From: Colwellia sp.
GTDB lineage: Bacteria > Pseudomonadota > Gammaproteobacteria > Enterobacterales > Alteromonadaceae
NCBI GenBank assembly: GCA_013215295.1
Contig: JABSOZ010000002.1
Coordinates: 496,001-560,000, forward strand
Length of the DNA: 64,000 nt
Reading direction: 5' to 3'
Below, piece by piece: positions 46,176 through 56,159 of the stretch; positions within the stretch are counted from its first letter, which is position 1, and each line of letters opens with the position of its first letter. The notes below the pieces were generated by a model. The model did no database searches. It was given only the letters and a program-made list of their open reading frames with translations, and was not told where the DNA came from. A program made the translations under genes and the position numbers.

Positions 46176-46496
46176 ATGAAAAAAACATTCAACATCACAC
46201 ACCCAAAGATCAAACTTGCTCGTTTATTTGAAGGTGTAAAACATGATGTGAAAAAGTACGTAAAAAGAGAAAGAAATAAGCAGCTACCTGCTGGCGTTGA
46301 TTTTTGGGATTTTGATTGTAAATACGGCATAACTGAAGCAGAATCAGAAGTTGTTCATTTGACAGCAATAAATAAACATATCGATGAAGCTGAAAAACTT
46401 GGTTTAACCTCATTTTATATAGAAATAATTGTTAAAGAAGGCTTCCGCTCGGTGAAATCAATCGAAGAAGATGATGAAGATTTTGATGAAGAATAA
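46176..46496 (+). CDS. DUF6172 family protein
   Basis: A 106-aa small basic/acidic protein (MKKTFNITHPKIKLARLFEG start, KYVKRERNKQLPAGVDFWDF core, very acidic C-terminus). The sequence matches what I know as the DUF6172 family; function unknown. The ATG at 46176 follows AGGA at good distance; an in-frame start at 46119 would add 19 hydrophobic residues not typical of the family. It lies 24 nt before the RIO-kinase gene and may be co-transcribed. Confidence 0.7.
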   Translation: MKKTFNITHPKIKLARLFEGVKHDVKKYVKRERNKQLPAGVDFWDFDCKYGITEAESEVVHLTAINKHIDEAEKLGLTSFYIEIIVKEGFRSVKSIEEDDEDFDEE

Positions 46497-46520
46497 CGCT
46501 ACAGCTAATTTAATTAACTA

Positions 46521-47378
46521 ATGAAAATACCTAAAAGACTGCAACCGCTTGTTGATGACGGACTTGTTGACGAAGTGCTCAGCCAATTAATGAGCGGCAA
46601 AGAAGCAACTGTATACATGGTGCGCTGTGGTGAAGATATTCGCTGTGCTAAAGTATATAAAGAAGCTAATAAACGGAGCTTTAAAAAAGCAGCTCAATAC
46701 CAAGAAGGCCGAAAAAGCCGTAATAGTCGTCGCGCACGTGCGATGGAAAAAGGTTCAAAGTACGGTAGAAAACAGCAAGAAGATGCGTGGCAAAATGCCG
46801 AAGTTGAAGCACTTTATACCTTAGCAACTGCTGGTATTCGTGTGCCTCAACCCTTTGGTTGTTTCGAAGGTGTCTTGTTAATGGAATTGATCACCGACGG
46901 TGAAGGCGACGTTGCTCCGCGTTTGAATGATGTCATCATGCCCAGCGAACACGCCATTGAAGATCATTTGATTATGATGAATTACGTAAAAATGATGCTG
47001 TGTGTCGGTGTAATTCATGGTGATTTATCAGAATTTAATGTGCTCGTTGATGAATACGGCCCTGTAATTATCGATTTACCACAAGCCGTGGATGCCTCAG
47101 CAAATAATAATGCTAAGAGCATGTTAGTGCGTGATGTTGACAATATTACCGATTATTACGCCCAATTCGCTCCTGAATTATCAAAAAGTAGATATGCTCA
47201 AGAAATGTGGGCTCTGTATGAAAAAGCAGAATTAACCCCAGAAACTGAGTTAACCGGTTTATTTAAAGAAAATACTAAGTCAGCAAATGTTGATACAATA
47301 TTGGAAGAAATTAAAGCGGCATTTGAAGAAGAACAAGAGCGCTTAGAGCGTATTAGTGATGCACAAGAGTCTGATTAG
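46521..47378 (+). CDS. RIO1-type serine protein kinase
   Basis: A 285-aa atypical kinase of the RIO family with the nucleotide-binding loop SGKEATVYMVR, Lys in CAKVYKE, catalytic loop HGDLSEFNVLVD and the metal-binding Asp in VIIDLPQAVD. This is the bacterial PA4780-like group. Its substrate in bacteria is unknown. Its stop overlaps the end of the convergent pseudouridine synthase gene by 4 nt. Confidence 0.92.
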   Translation: MKIPKRLQPLVDDGLVDEVLSQLMSGKEATVYMVRCGEDIRCAKVYKEANKRSFKKAAQYQEGRKSRNSRRARAMEKGSKYGRKQQEDAWQNAEVEALYTLATAGIRVPQPFGCFEGVLLMELITDGEGDVAPRLNDVIMPSEHAIEDHLIMMNYVKMMLCVGVIHGDLSEFNVLVDEYGPVIIDLPQAVDASANNNAKSMLVRDVDNITDYYAQFAPELSKSRYAQEMWALYEKAELTPETELTGLFKENTKSANVDTILEEIKAAFEEEQERLERISDAQESD

Positions 47379-48148
47379 GTTTGTTGTTTTGTAAAAATAT
47401 CAAGCACTTCAACATCAGTTAAAAGACGGCTCTTGCCAGAAGCTAGATTTTCATCTAATAATAAATTTCCGATGGCTTGCCGATGCAAGCCAATTACGGG
47501 ATTCCGAAATCGACCAAACATGCGCTTAATTTGATGATATCGCCCTTCTATTAATTTAACTTCTGCAATATATTCATTACCTTGAACCGTAGTTTTATTG
47601 GCAATAATTTTAAATTTTGCAGGTTTAGTCGTGATATTTTCGAATGAAAAATACATGCCATCAGCAAATGCATCAATATAATCATCGGTGAGTGGATTCT
47701 TTAGCGCCACTCGATAACACTTCTCTACTTTATGCTCTGGCGAAGTTAAACGTTCTGACCATCGACTGTCGTTCGTTAACAACAACAAACCCGAGGTATT
47801 CAAATCTAACCTACCAACAATATGCAAACTTTCTTTTTCTTCACTTAATTCATTAAAAAATACATCTTGTTCTTCAAGCAAGTCGATGACTGTTTTATGT
47901 AGTTTATCTATTGTTGCACTCACCACACCAATGGGTTTATTGAGCATAATATAAACCGCTTGATTATCTTGTAAAATGTCATCATCTAACGTTATTTTTG
48001 AAAATTTATCGATGCGCTGCCCAATATCATCTGCGATACAATTATCTACCGCTATACGTTTTTGCGCTAACATCAAGCGCACAGCTCTTCGGCTAATACG
48101 GCAGTGTTCACTGATAAAACGGTCGAGACGTGCGGTGCTTAATGACAT
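47375..48148 (-). CDS. Pseudouridine synthase of the RsuA/RluB/E/F group
   Basis: A 257-aa RNA modification enzyme with an N-terminal S4 domain (RLDRFISEHCRISRRAVRLM) and a catalytic domain containing GRLDLNTSGLLLLTND, where the Asp is the catalytic residue, and LIEGRYHQIKRMF. It isomerises a uridine in rRNA, most likely in 16S rRNA if RsuA-like; the exact position cannot be told. The ATG at 48148 was chosen over an in-frame TTG at 48181. Confidence 0.88.
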   Translation of the reverse strand: MSLSTARLDRFISEHCRISRRAVRLMLAQKRIAVDNCIADDIGQRIDKFSKITLDDDILQDNQAVYIMLNKPIGVVSATIDKLHKTVIDLLEEQDVFFNELSEEKESLHIVGRLDLNTSGLLLLTNDSRWSERLTSPEHKVEKCYRVALKNPLTDDYIDAFADGMYFSFENITTKPAKFKIIANKTTVQGNEYIAEVKLIEGRYHQIKRMFGRFRNPVIGLHRQAIGNLLLDENLASGKSRLLTDVEVLDIFTKQQT

Positions 48149-48403
48149 AAATAGGGATTCGGTATATAACGCGATTAACAAGTCTTACTATTTTAAAGGA
48201 ATTCTAATAAATAAACAGAGGTAGTACACAGATAACTAAATTGTTCATTTCAAGAAACACGAGGTCAGCTCGAACAGAATTATTTAGCTTAATTACTCAA
48301 AACCACCTAAAGTAATGTTTCACAAGCAGCTAAAATAGCTCAGCGGAATCGTACAGAATTATATAAACTATTGAAAAGCATCATTTGAATGCAGAATCAT
48401 TTA

Positions 48404-48419
48404 GAATCGATATCGATTC
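48404..48419. promoter_or_regulatory. 16-nt perfect palindrome, candidate MarR operator
   Basis: GAATCGATATCGATTC lies 34 nt before the start of the MarR-type gene. MarR proteins are dimers that bind such palindromes and often repress their own gene. Confidence 0.6.
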
Positions 48420-48452
48420 AACCTCACAAGATTAGCTGAGAATTAATAAACG

Positions 48453-48899
48453 ATGAAAAGTTTACACTTAACTGAATTTTTTCCTTATCAACTCACTCAA
48501 TTACAAGCAAAAGTGAGTGATAACATTGCCGAAATTTATACGGGAAGGTTTGAGCTTTCACGTCAAGAATGGCGTGTGTTAGCCAGTTTAGGTAACGGTG
48601 AGTTGTTATCAGCAAAGCAAATAGGCGAGCAAACAAATTTAGAAAAGATGCCCGCAAGTCGTGCAATAACAAAAATGCAGACGCAAGGTTTACTGGTAAA
48701 AAGCACCGATAAAACGGACAAACGATCTTCCTTGTTAAAACTAACTGAACAAGGCCTGTCAATTTATCAACAATTAATACCTATGGTGTTAGAACGCGAA
48801 CAGGAATTATTGTCAGTGTTGAGTGTTCAAGAAAAAGCTCAACTCAACGAAATCATCGAAAAGCTGACGTTGAAATCAATGGAAATAACAAAAAAATAA
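48453..48899 (+). CDS. MarR-family transcriptional regulator
   Basis: A 148-aa regulator with the MarR winged-helix layout: QEWRVLASLGNGELLSAKQIGEQTNLEKMPASRAITKM as the HTH, then the wing KSTDKTDKRSSLLKLTEQG. It is the only gene on its transcript and lies downstream of a 16-nt palindrome that is probably its own operator. Targets unknown. Confidence 0.88.
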   Translation: MKSLHLTEFFPYQLTQLQAKVSDNIAEIYTGRFELSRQEWRVLASLGNGELLSAKQIGEQTNLEKMPASRAITKMQTQGLLVKSTDKTDKRSSLLKLTEQGLSIYQQLIPMVLEREQELLSVLSVQEKAQLNEIIEKLTLKSMEITKK

Positions 48900-48920
48900 C
48901 GGCTGTTTGTCCTGAAAATA

Positions 48921-48944
48921 AAAAAACCTACACCGCAGTGTAGG
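48921..48944 (-). terminator. Rho-independent terminator of btuB
   Basis: CCTACAC and GTGTAGG pair around CGCA; on the minus strand the stem is followed by TTTTTT. It lies 30 nt after the btuB stop codon. Confidence 0.85.
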
Positions 48945-48972
48945 CCTTTGGGTCATTGACTAATAAATTAGT

Positions 48973-50889
48973 TTAAAAAGAATAAGTCGCCGTAACAAAA
49001 AAGTTAGTGCCGTCAGCCACATAGTACTGTGCTGTTTCGTACTCTTCATCTAATAAGTTATTTACCTTACCCACAAAAACTAATTTTTCTGTCGCTTGAT
49101 AACTCAATGATAAGTCTACTAACCAGTAATCGTCCAAAATATCAGCATCTACCTGAGTTTTTTCCGGGCTTTCATCTCGGTAGCTAAAGACACCACTTAG
49201 GGCAAAATCGTCCCAATGATAACCAAGGGTATAATTAGCCGTAAGCTCTGGACGACGAGCAAGTTGTACCTTTAATTTTGAATCTTCAGCATCAATAGAA
49301 GCAATGGCTAACTGATGACTAAAATTTCCATTAGTAGCATTTAAAGTGAATTCTATCCCTTGGATGTCAGCCTGATTAATATTGCTTGGCTGCCAAGCTC
49401 CTGAAGCGTTTGGAGCCCAAGCAATTAAGTTTTCAATTTCTGAATCAAAAAAGCTCACTTCAACACTTCCATCAAACCCATCATGCGAAAATTGATTACG
49501 GATCAATATTTCGTTACTCGTGATGCTTTCTGGTTTTACATCGGGGTTACCTGAACCAGGCCAGTATAAATCGTTAAATGAAGGCGCTTTAAACCCCGTA
49601 GAACGGTTTAAACTCACTAACCATGAATCATTGATTTGATATCCAACAGACGCATTGTAGGTAGCTTCTACTTCAACATCTTCGATATCATCGCGTCGAA
49701 CAGCACCTTCAAACAAAAAGGCTTCTACTTGATGACGAGCTTGAATAAATATCGCGCTAACATCACGTTCTTCTACTGCCCACTTTTGAAAGCCATCAGT
49801 CCATGGATCTTTATCTGTATCTGTAGACACTTCTTCCGTATAAAAATCAACACCTGCAGTAATGCTGGTTGAATCACTGAACGAATATTGGCTTAATGCT
49901 GAAAATTGATCACGTCGTGTTTTGATCTCATCACTTGCTGATTTTTTAACTGCATTACCAAATGTTTCACCCTGATCTTGGCTTGTCGCTATTGAAACTT
50001 CTGTAAATAAAGCGCCCGATTGGTATTGTCCCGCAACACGGAAATAATAGTTTTCGTTTTCGCTTTCATTCGCAGCTAGATTTTCAGGATTGTAGTATTG
50101 AACGCTTTGATCATATTCAGCACCACCTTGTTCCCATCGTGAAGCTAAATGTAATGAAAATTCATCATTAATTTTACTTTCGCCAACAGCGCCTAATGAT
50201 AAACGGTTATAACCATCGTCATCTATATCATATCCGCCTTCATCAGCTTTAGTTGCAGTAAAACCGTCACTGTCTACAACAGAAGCAGTTAAGGTTAAAG
50301 AATGATCTTCATTTCCTAACCCTATTGACGCATCTGTTTTCCACAAGCCATTACTACCTAAACCAACACTGATAACACCTTCACCTAATTGCTGTTTTTT
50401 AGTAAATATCTGAATAACACCACCAATCGCATCAGAACCCCATAATGCAGCACGTGGACCTTTAACAACTTCAATACGCTCAATTAAAGCGACTGAAATT
50501 GCACCAAAGCTTGTTGAACCCAGTGTTGCAGAACCGATGCGAACACCGTCAAGCAATACAAGTGTGTGTCCACTACTTGTACCACGCATAGATACGGAGC
50601 TTGCCTGACCTGCACCACCTTGATTAACAATACTGATACCAGCTATTTTGTCTAATAAATCAGTAACGCTTTGTGGTTGAAAAGCAATAATGTCTTCTTT
50701 AGTAATAATTTGGGTTGCTGATAATGTCAAAAACTGCTCTTGCTGTGTTCTGTTAGCAGTAACAATAATGTTTTCCATTTCATCTGCATTCGCATCGTCT
50801 GCCAAAGCAACCGAAGACGTTAAGCTTGAAAAAATAATACCTGCAATAGCAAGTTGGATAGGTGTTTTATTAAATAATTTAGTTTTCAT
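48973..50889 (-). CDS. btuB: TonB-dependent vitamin B12 outer membrane receptor
   Basis: A 638-aa receptor. The signal peptide ends ALA; a TonB box lies at ENIIVTANR, followed by the plug domain (DLLDKIAGISIVNQGGAGQ, SVSMRGTSSGHTLVLLDGVRIG) and a 22-strand-type barrel ending in Phe (TATYSF). The plug and barrel motifs match BtuB, and a cobalamin riboswitch occupies the leader. It imports cobalamin and corrinoids to the periplasm for BtuF. The ATG at 50889 follows AGGAAGAGG; longer in-frame extensions run into the riboswitch. Downstream of btuF in the same direction but separated by a terminator and the riboswitch. Confidence 0.94.
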   Translation of the reverse strand: MKTKLFNKTPIQLAIAGIIFSSLTSSVALADDANADEMENIIVTANRTQQEQFLTLSATQIITKEDIIAFQPQSVTDLLDKIAGISIVNQGGAGQASSVSMRGTSSGHTLVLLDGVRIGSATLGSTSFGAISVALIERIEVVKGPRAALWGSDAIGGVIQIFTKKQQLGEGVISVGLGSNGLWKTDASIGLGNEDHSLTLTASVVDSDGFTATKADEGGYDIDDDGYNRLSLGAVGESKINDEFSLHLASRWEQGGAEYDQSVQYYNPENLAANESENENYYFRVAGQYQSGALFTEVSIATSQDQGETFGNAVKKSASDEIKTRRDQFSALSQYSFSDSTSITAGVDFYTEEVSTDTDKDPWTDGFQKWAVEERDVSAIFIQARHQVEAFLFEGAVRRDDIEDVEVEATYNASVGYQINDSWLVSLNRSTGFKAPSFNDLYWPGSGNPDVKPESITSNEILIRNQFSHDGFDGSVEVSFFDSEIENLIAWAPNASGAWQPSNINQADIQGIEFTLNATNGNFSHQLAIASIDAEDSKLKVQLARRPELTANYTLGYHWDDFALSGVFSYRDESPEKTQVDADILDDYWLVDLSLSYQATEKLVFVGKVNNLLDEEYETAQYYVADGTNFFVTATYSF

Positions 50890-50904
50890 ATGACCTCTTC
50901 CTAT

Positions 50905-51095
50905 GATGCCCTCCGCACCATGTTGATCTCGTTTCTTGCGTTTTTTATAAATAAACGTCAAGTAAACAAGATAATTACGCAAATTACAGAGTATCGGACT
51001 TATATTACGGCGGGTTATAAACTCACGCACCATCATAATTACCATTGCGGGGGCAGTGCCAAAGTTTCATTGGCTTCCCCTGTAATTCACCAAAA
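50905..51095 (-). ncRNA. Cobalamin riboswitch 1, leader of btuB
   Basis: Read on the minus strand it has the B12 box GGCACTGCCCCCGCAATGGT (51041-51060 region), an upstream AGGGGAAGCCAATG element, the downstream AGTCCGATACTCTG element and a final GCGGAGGGCATC close to the ribosome-binding site. This arrangement is that of the cobalamin riboswitch, and it precedes btuB. Confidence 0.9.
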
Positions 51096-51116
51096 ATAAG
51101 ATAGATTATTCTATCT
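51092..51116 (-). terminator. Terminator at the end of the btuF-side operon
   Basis: On the minus strand AGATAGA and TCTATCT pair around ATAA and are followed by TATTTTT. It separates btuF from the btuB riboswitch. Another stem (GATCAGCAAA/TTTGCTGATC, 51129-51158) covers the end of btuF. Confidence 0.75.
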
Positions 51117-51143
51117 CTTGGTTTGTTCGATCAGCAAAAAATA

Positions 51144-51983
51144 TTATCTTTGCTGATCAATTTTTTCACACATGTCTTCAATACCACTTAACATTCTGGT
51201 GCTGAATCTATGCAATAAATCTGCGTCAACGTGAATAAACTTATTATTTTTCACCGCTGGTATTTCTGGCCATTTATCCCAATTAATAATAGGCTGTGGT
51301 TTATCCGCATTTTCATCGGGTAAAATCATTAAATGTGGCTGAGCCACAATCACATTTTCTATGCTTATCTTGGGATAAGGCGTCGGGTTACTTTTAAAAA
51401 CATTCTCCCCCTGACAGACTTCAATTAACTGATTTATCCACGTTGTGCCATTAATCGTCATCATTGGCTCTGACCATAATTGATAAAAAACGGGGATTAG
51501 CTGCTTATCTTTATTTTTAACACGTAGCATTTTCAAGCGTTTTTCATACGCTAAGGCCACCATTTTAGCTTGTTTTTGATTACCCGTTAACTCACCAAAA
51601 TAACGCAATTCTGTCGCTACATCGTCGATATCTTTAGGATTACTAAAGACAACGTTTAGTCCTAGTCGTTTCATTTTATCAATGTCACTTTGTGAGTTAC
51701 CCGACTTCCACACAATCACTAAATCAGGATTTAGCGCTAATAATTTTTCTATTTGCATACCGTGATAACTGCCAACACGCGGAATATCTAAGGCTGCTTT
51801 AGGATAGTCAGAGTAGGCAACGGCTCCGACTATTTGTTCGCCAGCACCAATATCAAATAACATCTCAACTATATGTGGTGCTAAGGCGATAATGCGTTGC
51901 TTAGGTTTTTCGGCAAAACTTTTAGCTGGTAATACAAGAAGTAACAAACTCATTACGGCTAACGGTAAAAATCTTTTTTTCAT
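51144..51983 (-). CDS. btuF: Vitamin B12 ABC transporter substrate-binding protein
   Basis: A 279-aa periplasmic binding protein of the helical-backbone type. The signal peptide ends SFA; the mature protein starts KQRIIALAPHIVEMLFDIGAG and contains AVAYSDYPKAALDIPRVG and LALNPDLVIVWKSGN, as in BtuF. It hands cobalamin to BtuCD. It lies at the end of the riboswitch-controlled operon. The ATG at 51983 has AAAGG 8 nt upstream and gives a normal signal peptide. Confidence 0.92.
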   Translation of the reverse strand: MKKRFLPLAVMSLLLLVLPAKSFAEKPKQRIIALAPHIVEMLFDIGAGEQIVGAVAYSDYPKAALDIPRVGSYHGMQIEKLLALNPDLVIVWKSGNSQSDIDKMKRLGLNVVFSNPKDIDDVATELRYFGELTGNQKQAKMVALAYEKRLKMLRVKNKDKQLIPVFYQLWSEPMMTINGTTWINQLIEVCQGENVFKSNPTPYPKISIENVIVAQPHLMILPDENADKPQPIINWDKWPEIPAVKNNKFIHVDADLLHRFSTRMLSGIEDMCEKIDQQR

Positions 51984-52055
51984 TTTTTTAACCTTTTTAT
52001 AATGCTTTGGCATGCGTGTTCAAAGTGAATATTTGCTGTGATCTTTTTATAAGAA

Positions 52056-53585
52056 TTAAGCACGGGATGCTTTCGTTGTTTTGCCGTCTTTAATTATATC
52101 GTCTATGACTGATATTTTTAAATGCTTTTCACAAACATTAGCCAAACGTTTTAACTGATTTTCCCTATGTTCATTAAGGTTTATGGTCTTTTGGATATCA
52201 TTATTGCTATCTAACCAATCAACTAATAACTTCGTTGCGCCACCTTCATCAAATATACCGTGCAGGTATGTTCCAGCTATTTGATTGTCTTTTGAAACAC
52301 AACCATCAGTTGCTTGATTGTCACTTTTATTGATCAAAAGTGCAGCGGGTGTTTCTGCTTCATTTAACTCAAATTCAGCTTCTGATATAGATTTATGCTT
52401 AGAGATGCCACAATGAATTTCATAACCTTTAACAAGACAAGTATCATTGCCTAACTTCATCGTTGCAGAGACTTGTGACAATACTTTTTCTGGTGTTAAC
52501 TCGGTTATAATATCAAGTAAACCTAAGCCCGTGATCGTTTTAAGGGTTGATTCAATACCGTGAGGATCACTAATCGTTTTACCTAACATTTGATAACCGC
52601 CGCAAATACCAAACACTTTTCCGCCATAACGTAAATGACGTTCAATATCGGTTTGCCAACCTTGTTCTTTTAAAAACTTCAAGTCAGAAATTACATTTTT
52701 ACTGCCGGGTAATATCACTAATTCACAATCATTAATCCGTTCGCCCATTTTGACATAACGTAAGTTAATCTCTGGATTCAAACGCAAGGTATCAAAATCA
52801 GTATGATTACTAATGTGCGGTAATAACGGCACGACTATATTAATTTTTGCTTGGACAACCGTGTTTTCTATGGCTACAGCATCTTCAGCATCAAGGGCTA
52901 AGCCATGTAAGTAAGGTAGTACTCCTAATACAGGCTTACCTGTTTTTTCTTCAAGCCAATCAAGCCCAGACTCTAATAACTTAATATCGCCACGAAATCG
53001 GTTGATAATAAAACCTTTAACGCGATTTTGTTCAGAGGATGACAGTAATTCTAATGTCCCCACTAAATGAGCGAACACGCCTCCTCGGTCAATATCAGCC
53101 ACGAGAATAACTGGACAATCAACGGCTTCGGCATAGCCCATATTGGCAATATCATTTTCACGTAAATTTATCTCTGCTGGGCTACCTGCCCCTTCTACCA
53201 TTAACAACTCAAATTCATCAGCTAAACGATGATGAGAGTCGAGAACAGCATCCATCGCTACTTTTTTGTAATCGTGATAGCTGGTCGCTTCCATATTTGA
53301 TATGGCCCGACCATGGACAATAACTTGCGCACCCGTATCGCTATTGGGTTTCAGTAATATTGGGTTAAAATCAACACGTGGTGCAATATTCGCTGCTACA
53401 GCTTGTAGCGCTTGAGCTCTGCCTATTTCACCGCCATCGCTAGTAACAGCGCTATTTAATGCCATATTTTGCGGCTTAAACGGTGCAACTTTATAACCTA
53501 AATTAACAAATACTCGGCATAAGCCAGCAACTAATGTACTTTTACCTGCATCAGACGTTGTGCCTTGAATCATTAATGTTTTCAT
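52056..53585 (-). CDS. cobQ: Cobyric acid synthase
   Basis: A 509-aa amidase of corrinoid side chains (CobQ/CbiP). The N-terminal P-loop domain has [19 protein letters not shown] and [21 protein letters not shown]; the C-terminal glutamine amidotransferase has the nucleophile in [10 protein letters not shown] and His in YLHGIFD. It amidates adenosylcobyrinic a,c-diamide to cobyric acid. Overlaps cobU by 4 nt. It is notable that this gene is intact while the preceding pathway step (cobB, remnant at 60053) is destroyed here. Confidence 0.94.
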   Translation of the reverse strand: MKTLMIQGTTSDAGKSTLVAGLCRVFVNLGYKVAPFKPQNMALNSAVTSDGGEIGRAQALQAVAANIAPRVDFNPILLKPNSDTGAQVIVHGRAISNMEATSYHDYKKVAMDAVLDSHHRLADEFELLMVEGAGSPAEINLRENDIANMGYAEAVDCPVILVADIDRGGVFAHLVGTLELLSSSEQNRVKGFIINRFRGDIKLLESGLDWLEEKTGKPVLGVLPYLHGLALDAEDAVAIENTVVQAKINIVVPLLPHISNHTDFDTLRLNPEINLRYVKMGERINDCELVILPGSKNVISDLKFLKEQGWQTDIERHLRYGGKVFGICGGYQMLGKTISDPHGIESTLKTITGLGLLDIITELTPEKVLSQVSATMKLGNDTCLVKGYEIHCGISKHKSISEAEFELNEAETPAALLINKSDNQATDGCVSKDNQIAGTYLHGIFDEGGATKLLVDWLDSNNDIQKTINLNEHRENQLKRLANVCEKHLKISVIDDIIKDGKTTKASRA

Positions 53586-54232
53586 GACTTTTTTTCTTCC
53601 AATACATTACTTTTTAATGATTTTTGTTTAAGAGAATTAGCTTGCAGAGCGTTTGATTGAACAGTAGGTGTTTTCAACGTGAGTGGTAATCCTGCCATAA
53701 CAAAATCAACCTGATTTGCTAGTGCTGCGAGTTCTTGATGCAACCAACCCGCTTGATCAACAAACTGACGAGACAACTCCCCCATTGGCACAATGCCATG
53801 ACCCACTTCATTACTGACAAAAATGAGTTTCTTTGATTTATAACTATTTTCATCGTTGATAAATTGGTTTAAAAATTCAATAAATGCCGTTTTTTGTTGA
53901 GTATAAAACTCACTGTCTTTATGGCATAAACAATTGCTTAACCACAATGTTAAGCAATCAACCAATACACAGTCGCAACTTTCTAATGCCTGTTGAAGAG
54001 CTGCAGATAAATACAGCGGGGACTCAAGTAGTTGCCAATGTTGAGGACGATCAACTTGGTGTTGAACAATGCGTTGGCTCATTTCTTCATCGTGAGCTTG
54101 TGCAGTAGCGAGATAACATACGGTGTTCCCTGTTGACTCAGCTTGTTTTGCTACATTTTCAGCTAAACGAGACTTTCCTGAACGCGCACCACCTAAGATA
54201 AAATGGATCATATTTGAATTGGCTTTTCTCAT
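53582..54232 (-). CDS. cobU: Adenosylcobinamide kinase / adenosylcobinamide-phosphate guanylyltransferase
   Basis: A 216-aa enzyme with the P-loop [22 protein letters not shown] and [11 protein letters not shown] motifs of CobU/CobP. It phosphorylates adenosylcobinamide and adds GMP, making AdoCbi-GDP for CobS. Its start forms TAATG with the cobS stop, so translation is coupled; an in-frame ATG at 54211 is the alternative start. It ends with a short, Asn/Ser/Lys-rich tail. Confidence 0.94.
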   Translation of the reverse strand: MRKANSNMIHFILGGARSGKSRLAENVAKQAESTGNTVCYLATAQAHDEEMSQRIVQHQVDRPQHWQLLESPLYLSAALQQALESCDCVLVDCLTLWLSNCLCHKDSEFYTQQKTAFIEFLNQFINDENSYKSKKLIFVSNEVGHGIVPMGELSRQFVDQAGWLHQELAALANQVDFVMAGLPLTLKTPTVQSNALQANSLKQKSLKSNVLEEKKS

Positions 54233-55065
54233 TAACCTACCTCAGCCAAAAATGTTATTGGCGGTGAAGCCAATACCAGTAGAATAATATAAACCGCCAC
54301 TTCTAAAATTTGTTGCGCCGCTCCTAAGCAATCGCCTGTAAATCCGCCTAGCTGTCGATTAAACCAAAGAATCAATAAAATGCGTATCATCCATAAACAC
54401 ACAATCATCACGAAACAGTGTAATACCGGCAATAAAGCAAACAGTACAACAGCGCCGGTAACGAGCAATATTATTAAACCCTTTAGCGATAAATGCTGTG
54501 CTAAAGGTTTTACCTTTGACTGTGCATCTTCACTCACATAGCACATGCTAAAAATCAAACTGGTACTGACCACTCGGCTCAAGGTATGTGCTAACACTAA
54601 TGCCAAACAAAGGGCTAATACTGAGTTCTCTTTATAGCTAGCCAATAAAACTAAACTTTGATATTTGATCATTAAAATGAAAAATAAGCCCGCAGCGCCA
54701 TAAGTACCTAAGCGGCTATCTTTCATAATTTTTAGCTTTTGTTCAACGGTCCAACCGCCACCAAACCCATCCCAAACATCCGCCCAACCATCCTCGTGAA
54801 AAGCACCAGTGAGTAATAAACCAATGGCCATAGAAATAAGAATCGCTAAAGAAATAGGTAATAAAATCGAAAGTATCAAGAGAATGAAAGCAGTAATACC
54901 CCCGATAAATAAGCCAATTAAAGCAAAGTACCTACTCGCTTGATGTAACATTTCAGGTTTAACAACCTCAGGTAAATTCACAGGTATGCGAGTAAAAAAA
55001 CTCAACGCGAGTAGCAACAAATAATATTGCTGTTTGCATTGTTGCCAAAGCGACTGTTTACTCAT
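54232..55065 (-). CDS. cobS: Adenosylcobinamide-GDP ribazoletransferase
   Basis: A 277-aa inner membrane protein with about seven TM helices. The conserved acidic motif FHEDGWADVWDGFGGGW, which binds Mg2+, is near residue 90, as in all CobS proteins. It joins AdoCbi-GDP to alpha-ribazole to give adenosylcobalamin. It is packed directly against cobT (stop and start adjacent) and overlaps cobU. Confidence 0.95.
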   Translation of the reverse strand: MSKQSLWQQCKQQYYLLLLALSFFTRIPVNLPEVVKPEMLHQASRYFALIGLFIGGITAFILLILSILLPISLAILISMAIGLLLTGAFHEDGWADVWDGFGGGWTVEQKLKIMKDSRLGTYGAAGLFFILMIKYQSLVLLASYKENSVLALCLALVLAHTLSRVVSTSLIFSMCYVSEDAQSKVKPLAQHLSLKGLIILLVTGAVVLFALLPVLHCFVMIVCLWMIRILLILWFNRQLGGFTGDCLGAAQQILEVAVYIILLVLASPPITFLAEVG

Positions 55066-56151
55066 CTAATCTACAACACTACTAGCGTTTGCATCAGTTA
55101 CATCAGTAACTTCAGCTTGAGCAAAGCTTGCCATGTCGTTATAAAATGCAGCTGAAGCTTGAATTAACGGCAAAGCCAACGCTGCACCGGTACCTTCGCC
55201 TAGGCGTAATCCTAAATTCAATAACGGTTTAACGTTTAAATAATCGAGCATTTTCTGATGGCCTTGCTCGCCGGAGCAATGGGCAAAAATCATATAGTCT
55301 TTAACATTTTCATTCAGTTCTATAGCGAGCATTGCTGCCGCGGTACAAATAAAACCATCGACAACAATAATCATTTGTTTTTCTGCCGAAGCTAACATTG
55401 CTGCGGTAATTTGGACAATTTCAAAACCACCTAAACACGCTAAAATTTCTTTAGCGTTGCTCAGGTTATCTTGATGAAGTATTAATGCTTGTTCAATAAC
55501 CTGCTGCTTTCGTTTTACCACGTCATCACTTATGCCAGTGCCTCGTCCAACGCTTTCTATTGCAGGAATATTCATCAGCGCTGACATAATTGCCGACGCT
55601 GATGTTGTATTGCCAATGCCCATTTCACCAAAAGCAACGATATTGCAGCCGTTTTCATGGGTTGATTGTATTAAGGTCGCCGCTTTCTCAAAACCCAATT
55701 CCACTTGTTCTTGGCTCATGGCAGGCGATACATTTAGCGGCTCAGTAATTTGACCTAAACGTTGGTCAATAACACCGACATAACTTTTTGCTGGAGATAA
55801 AATACCGGCATCAACGACGTTTAATTGCCAGCCTAATTGTTTGCAAAAAACATTAATGGCCGCACCACCTTTAGCGAAATTAGCCACCATTTGTGATGTC
55901 ACTTCACTTGGCGCAATTGAAACCCCTTCTGCAGCAACGCCATGGTCGCCAGCAAAAATAAATAAATTGGGTTTATTAACACTTAACGATTTTTTGTTAT
56001 TTTTAGCTATCGACAACTGAACGCGTGCAATTATTTTGGCGGTATCTTCTAATTGCCCCAAAGCACCCAGCGGTTTAGTTTTTCCGTCAATCGTTGCTTG
56101 AATATCTTTATCAAACTCAGGGGTGATTTTTTTAATAGAAAAACTCATCAA
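55066..56151 (-). CDS. cobT: Nicotinate-nucleotide-dimethylbenzimidazole phosphoribosyltransferase
   Basis: A 361-aa enzyme with LGALGQLEDTA, FAGDHGVAAEGVSIAPSEVT, GEMGIGNTTSASAI and the catalytic-Glu region LRLGEGTGAALALPL, all typical of CobT. It forms alpha-ribazole 5'-phosphate from a benzimidazole and NaMN. The last 15 residues (EVTDVTDANASSVVD) are an extra tail. It precedes cobS in the operon. Confidence 0.95.
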   Translation of the reverse strand: MMSFSIKKITPEFDKDIQATIDGKTKPLGALGQLEDTAKIIARVQLSIAKNNKKSLSVNKPNLFIFAGDHGVAAEGVSIAPSEVTSQMVANFAKGGAAINVFCKQLGWQLNVVDAGILSPAKSYVGVIDQRLGQITEPLNVSPAMSQEQVELGFEKAATLIQSTHENGCNIVAFGEMGIGNTTSASAIMSALMNIPAIESVGRGTGISDDVVKRKQQVIEQALILHQDNLSNAKEILACLGGFEIVQITAAMLASAEKQMIIVVDGFICTAAAMLAIELNENVKDYMIFAHCSGEQGHQKMLDYLNVKPLLNLGLRLGEGTGAALALPLIQASAAFYNDMASFAQAEVTDVTDANASSVVD

Positions 56152-56159
56152 TAGCTCCT

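Noticed and set aside
50890-51045. N-terminal extension of BtuB to 51045
   Set aside because: This stretch is the cobalamin riboswitch; the signal peptide begins at 50889.
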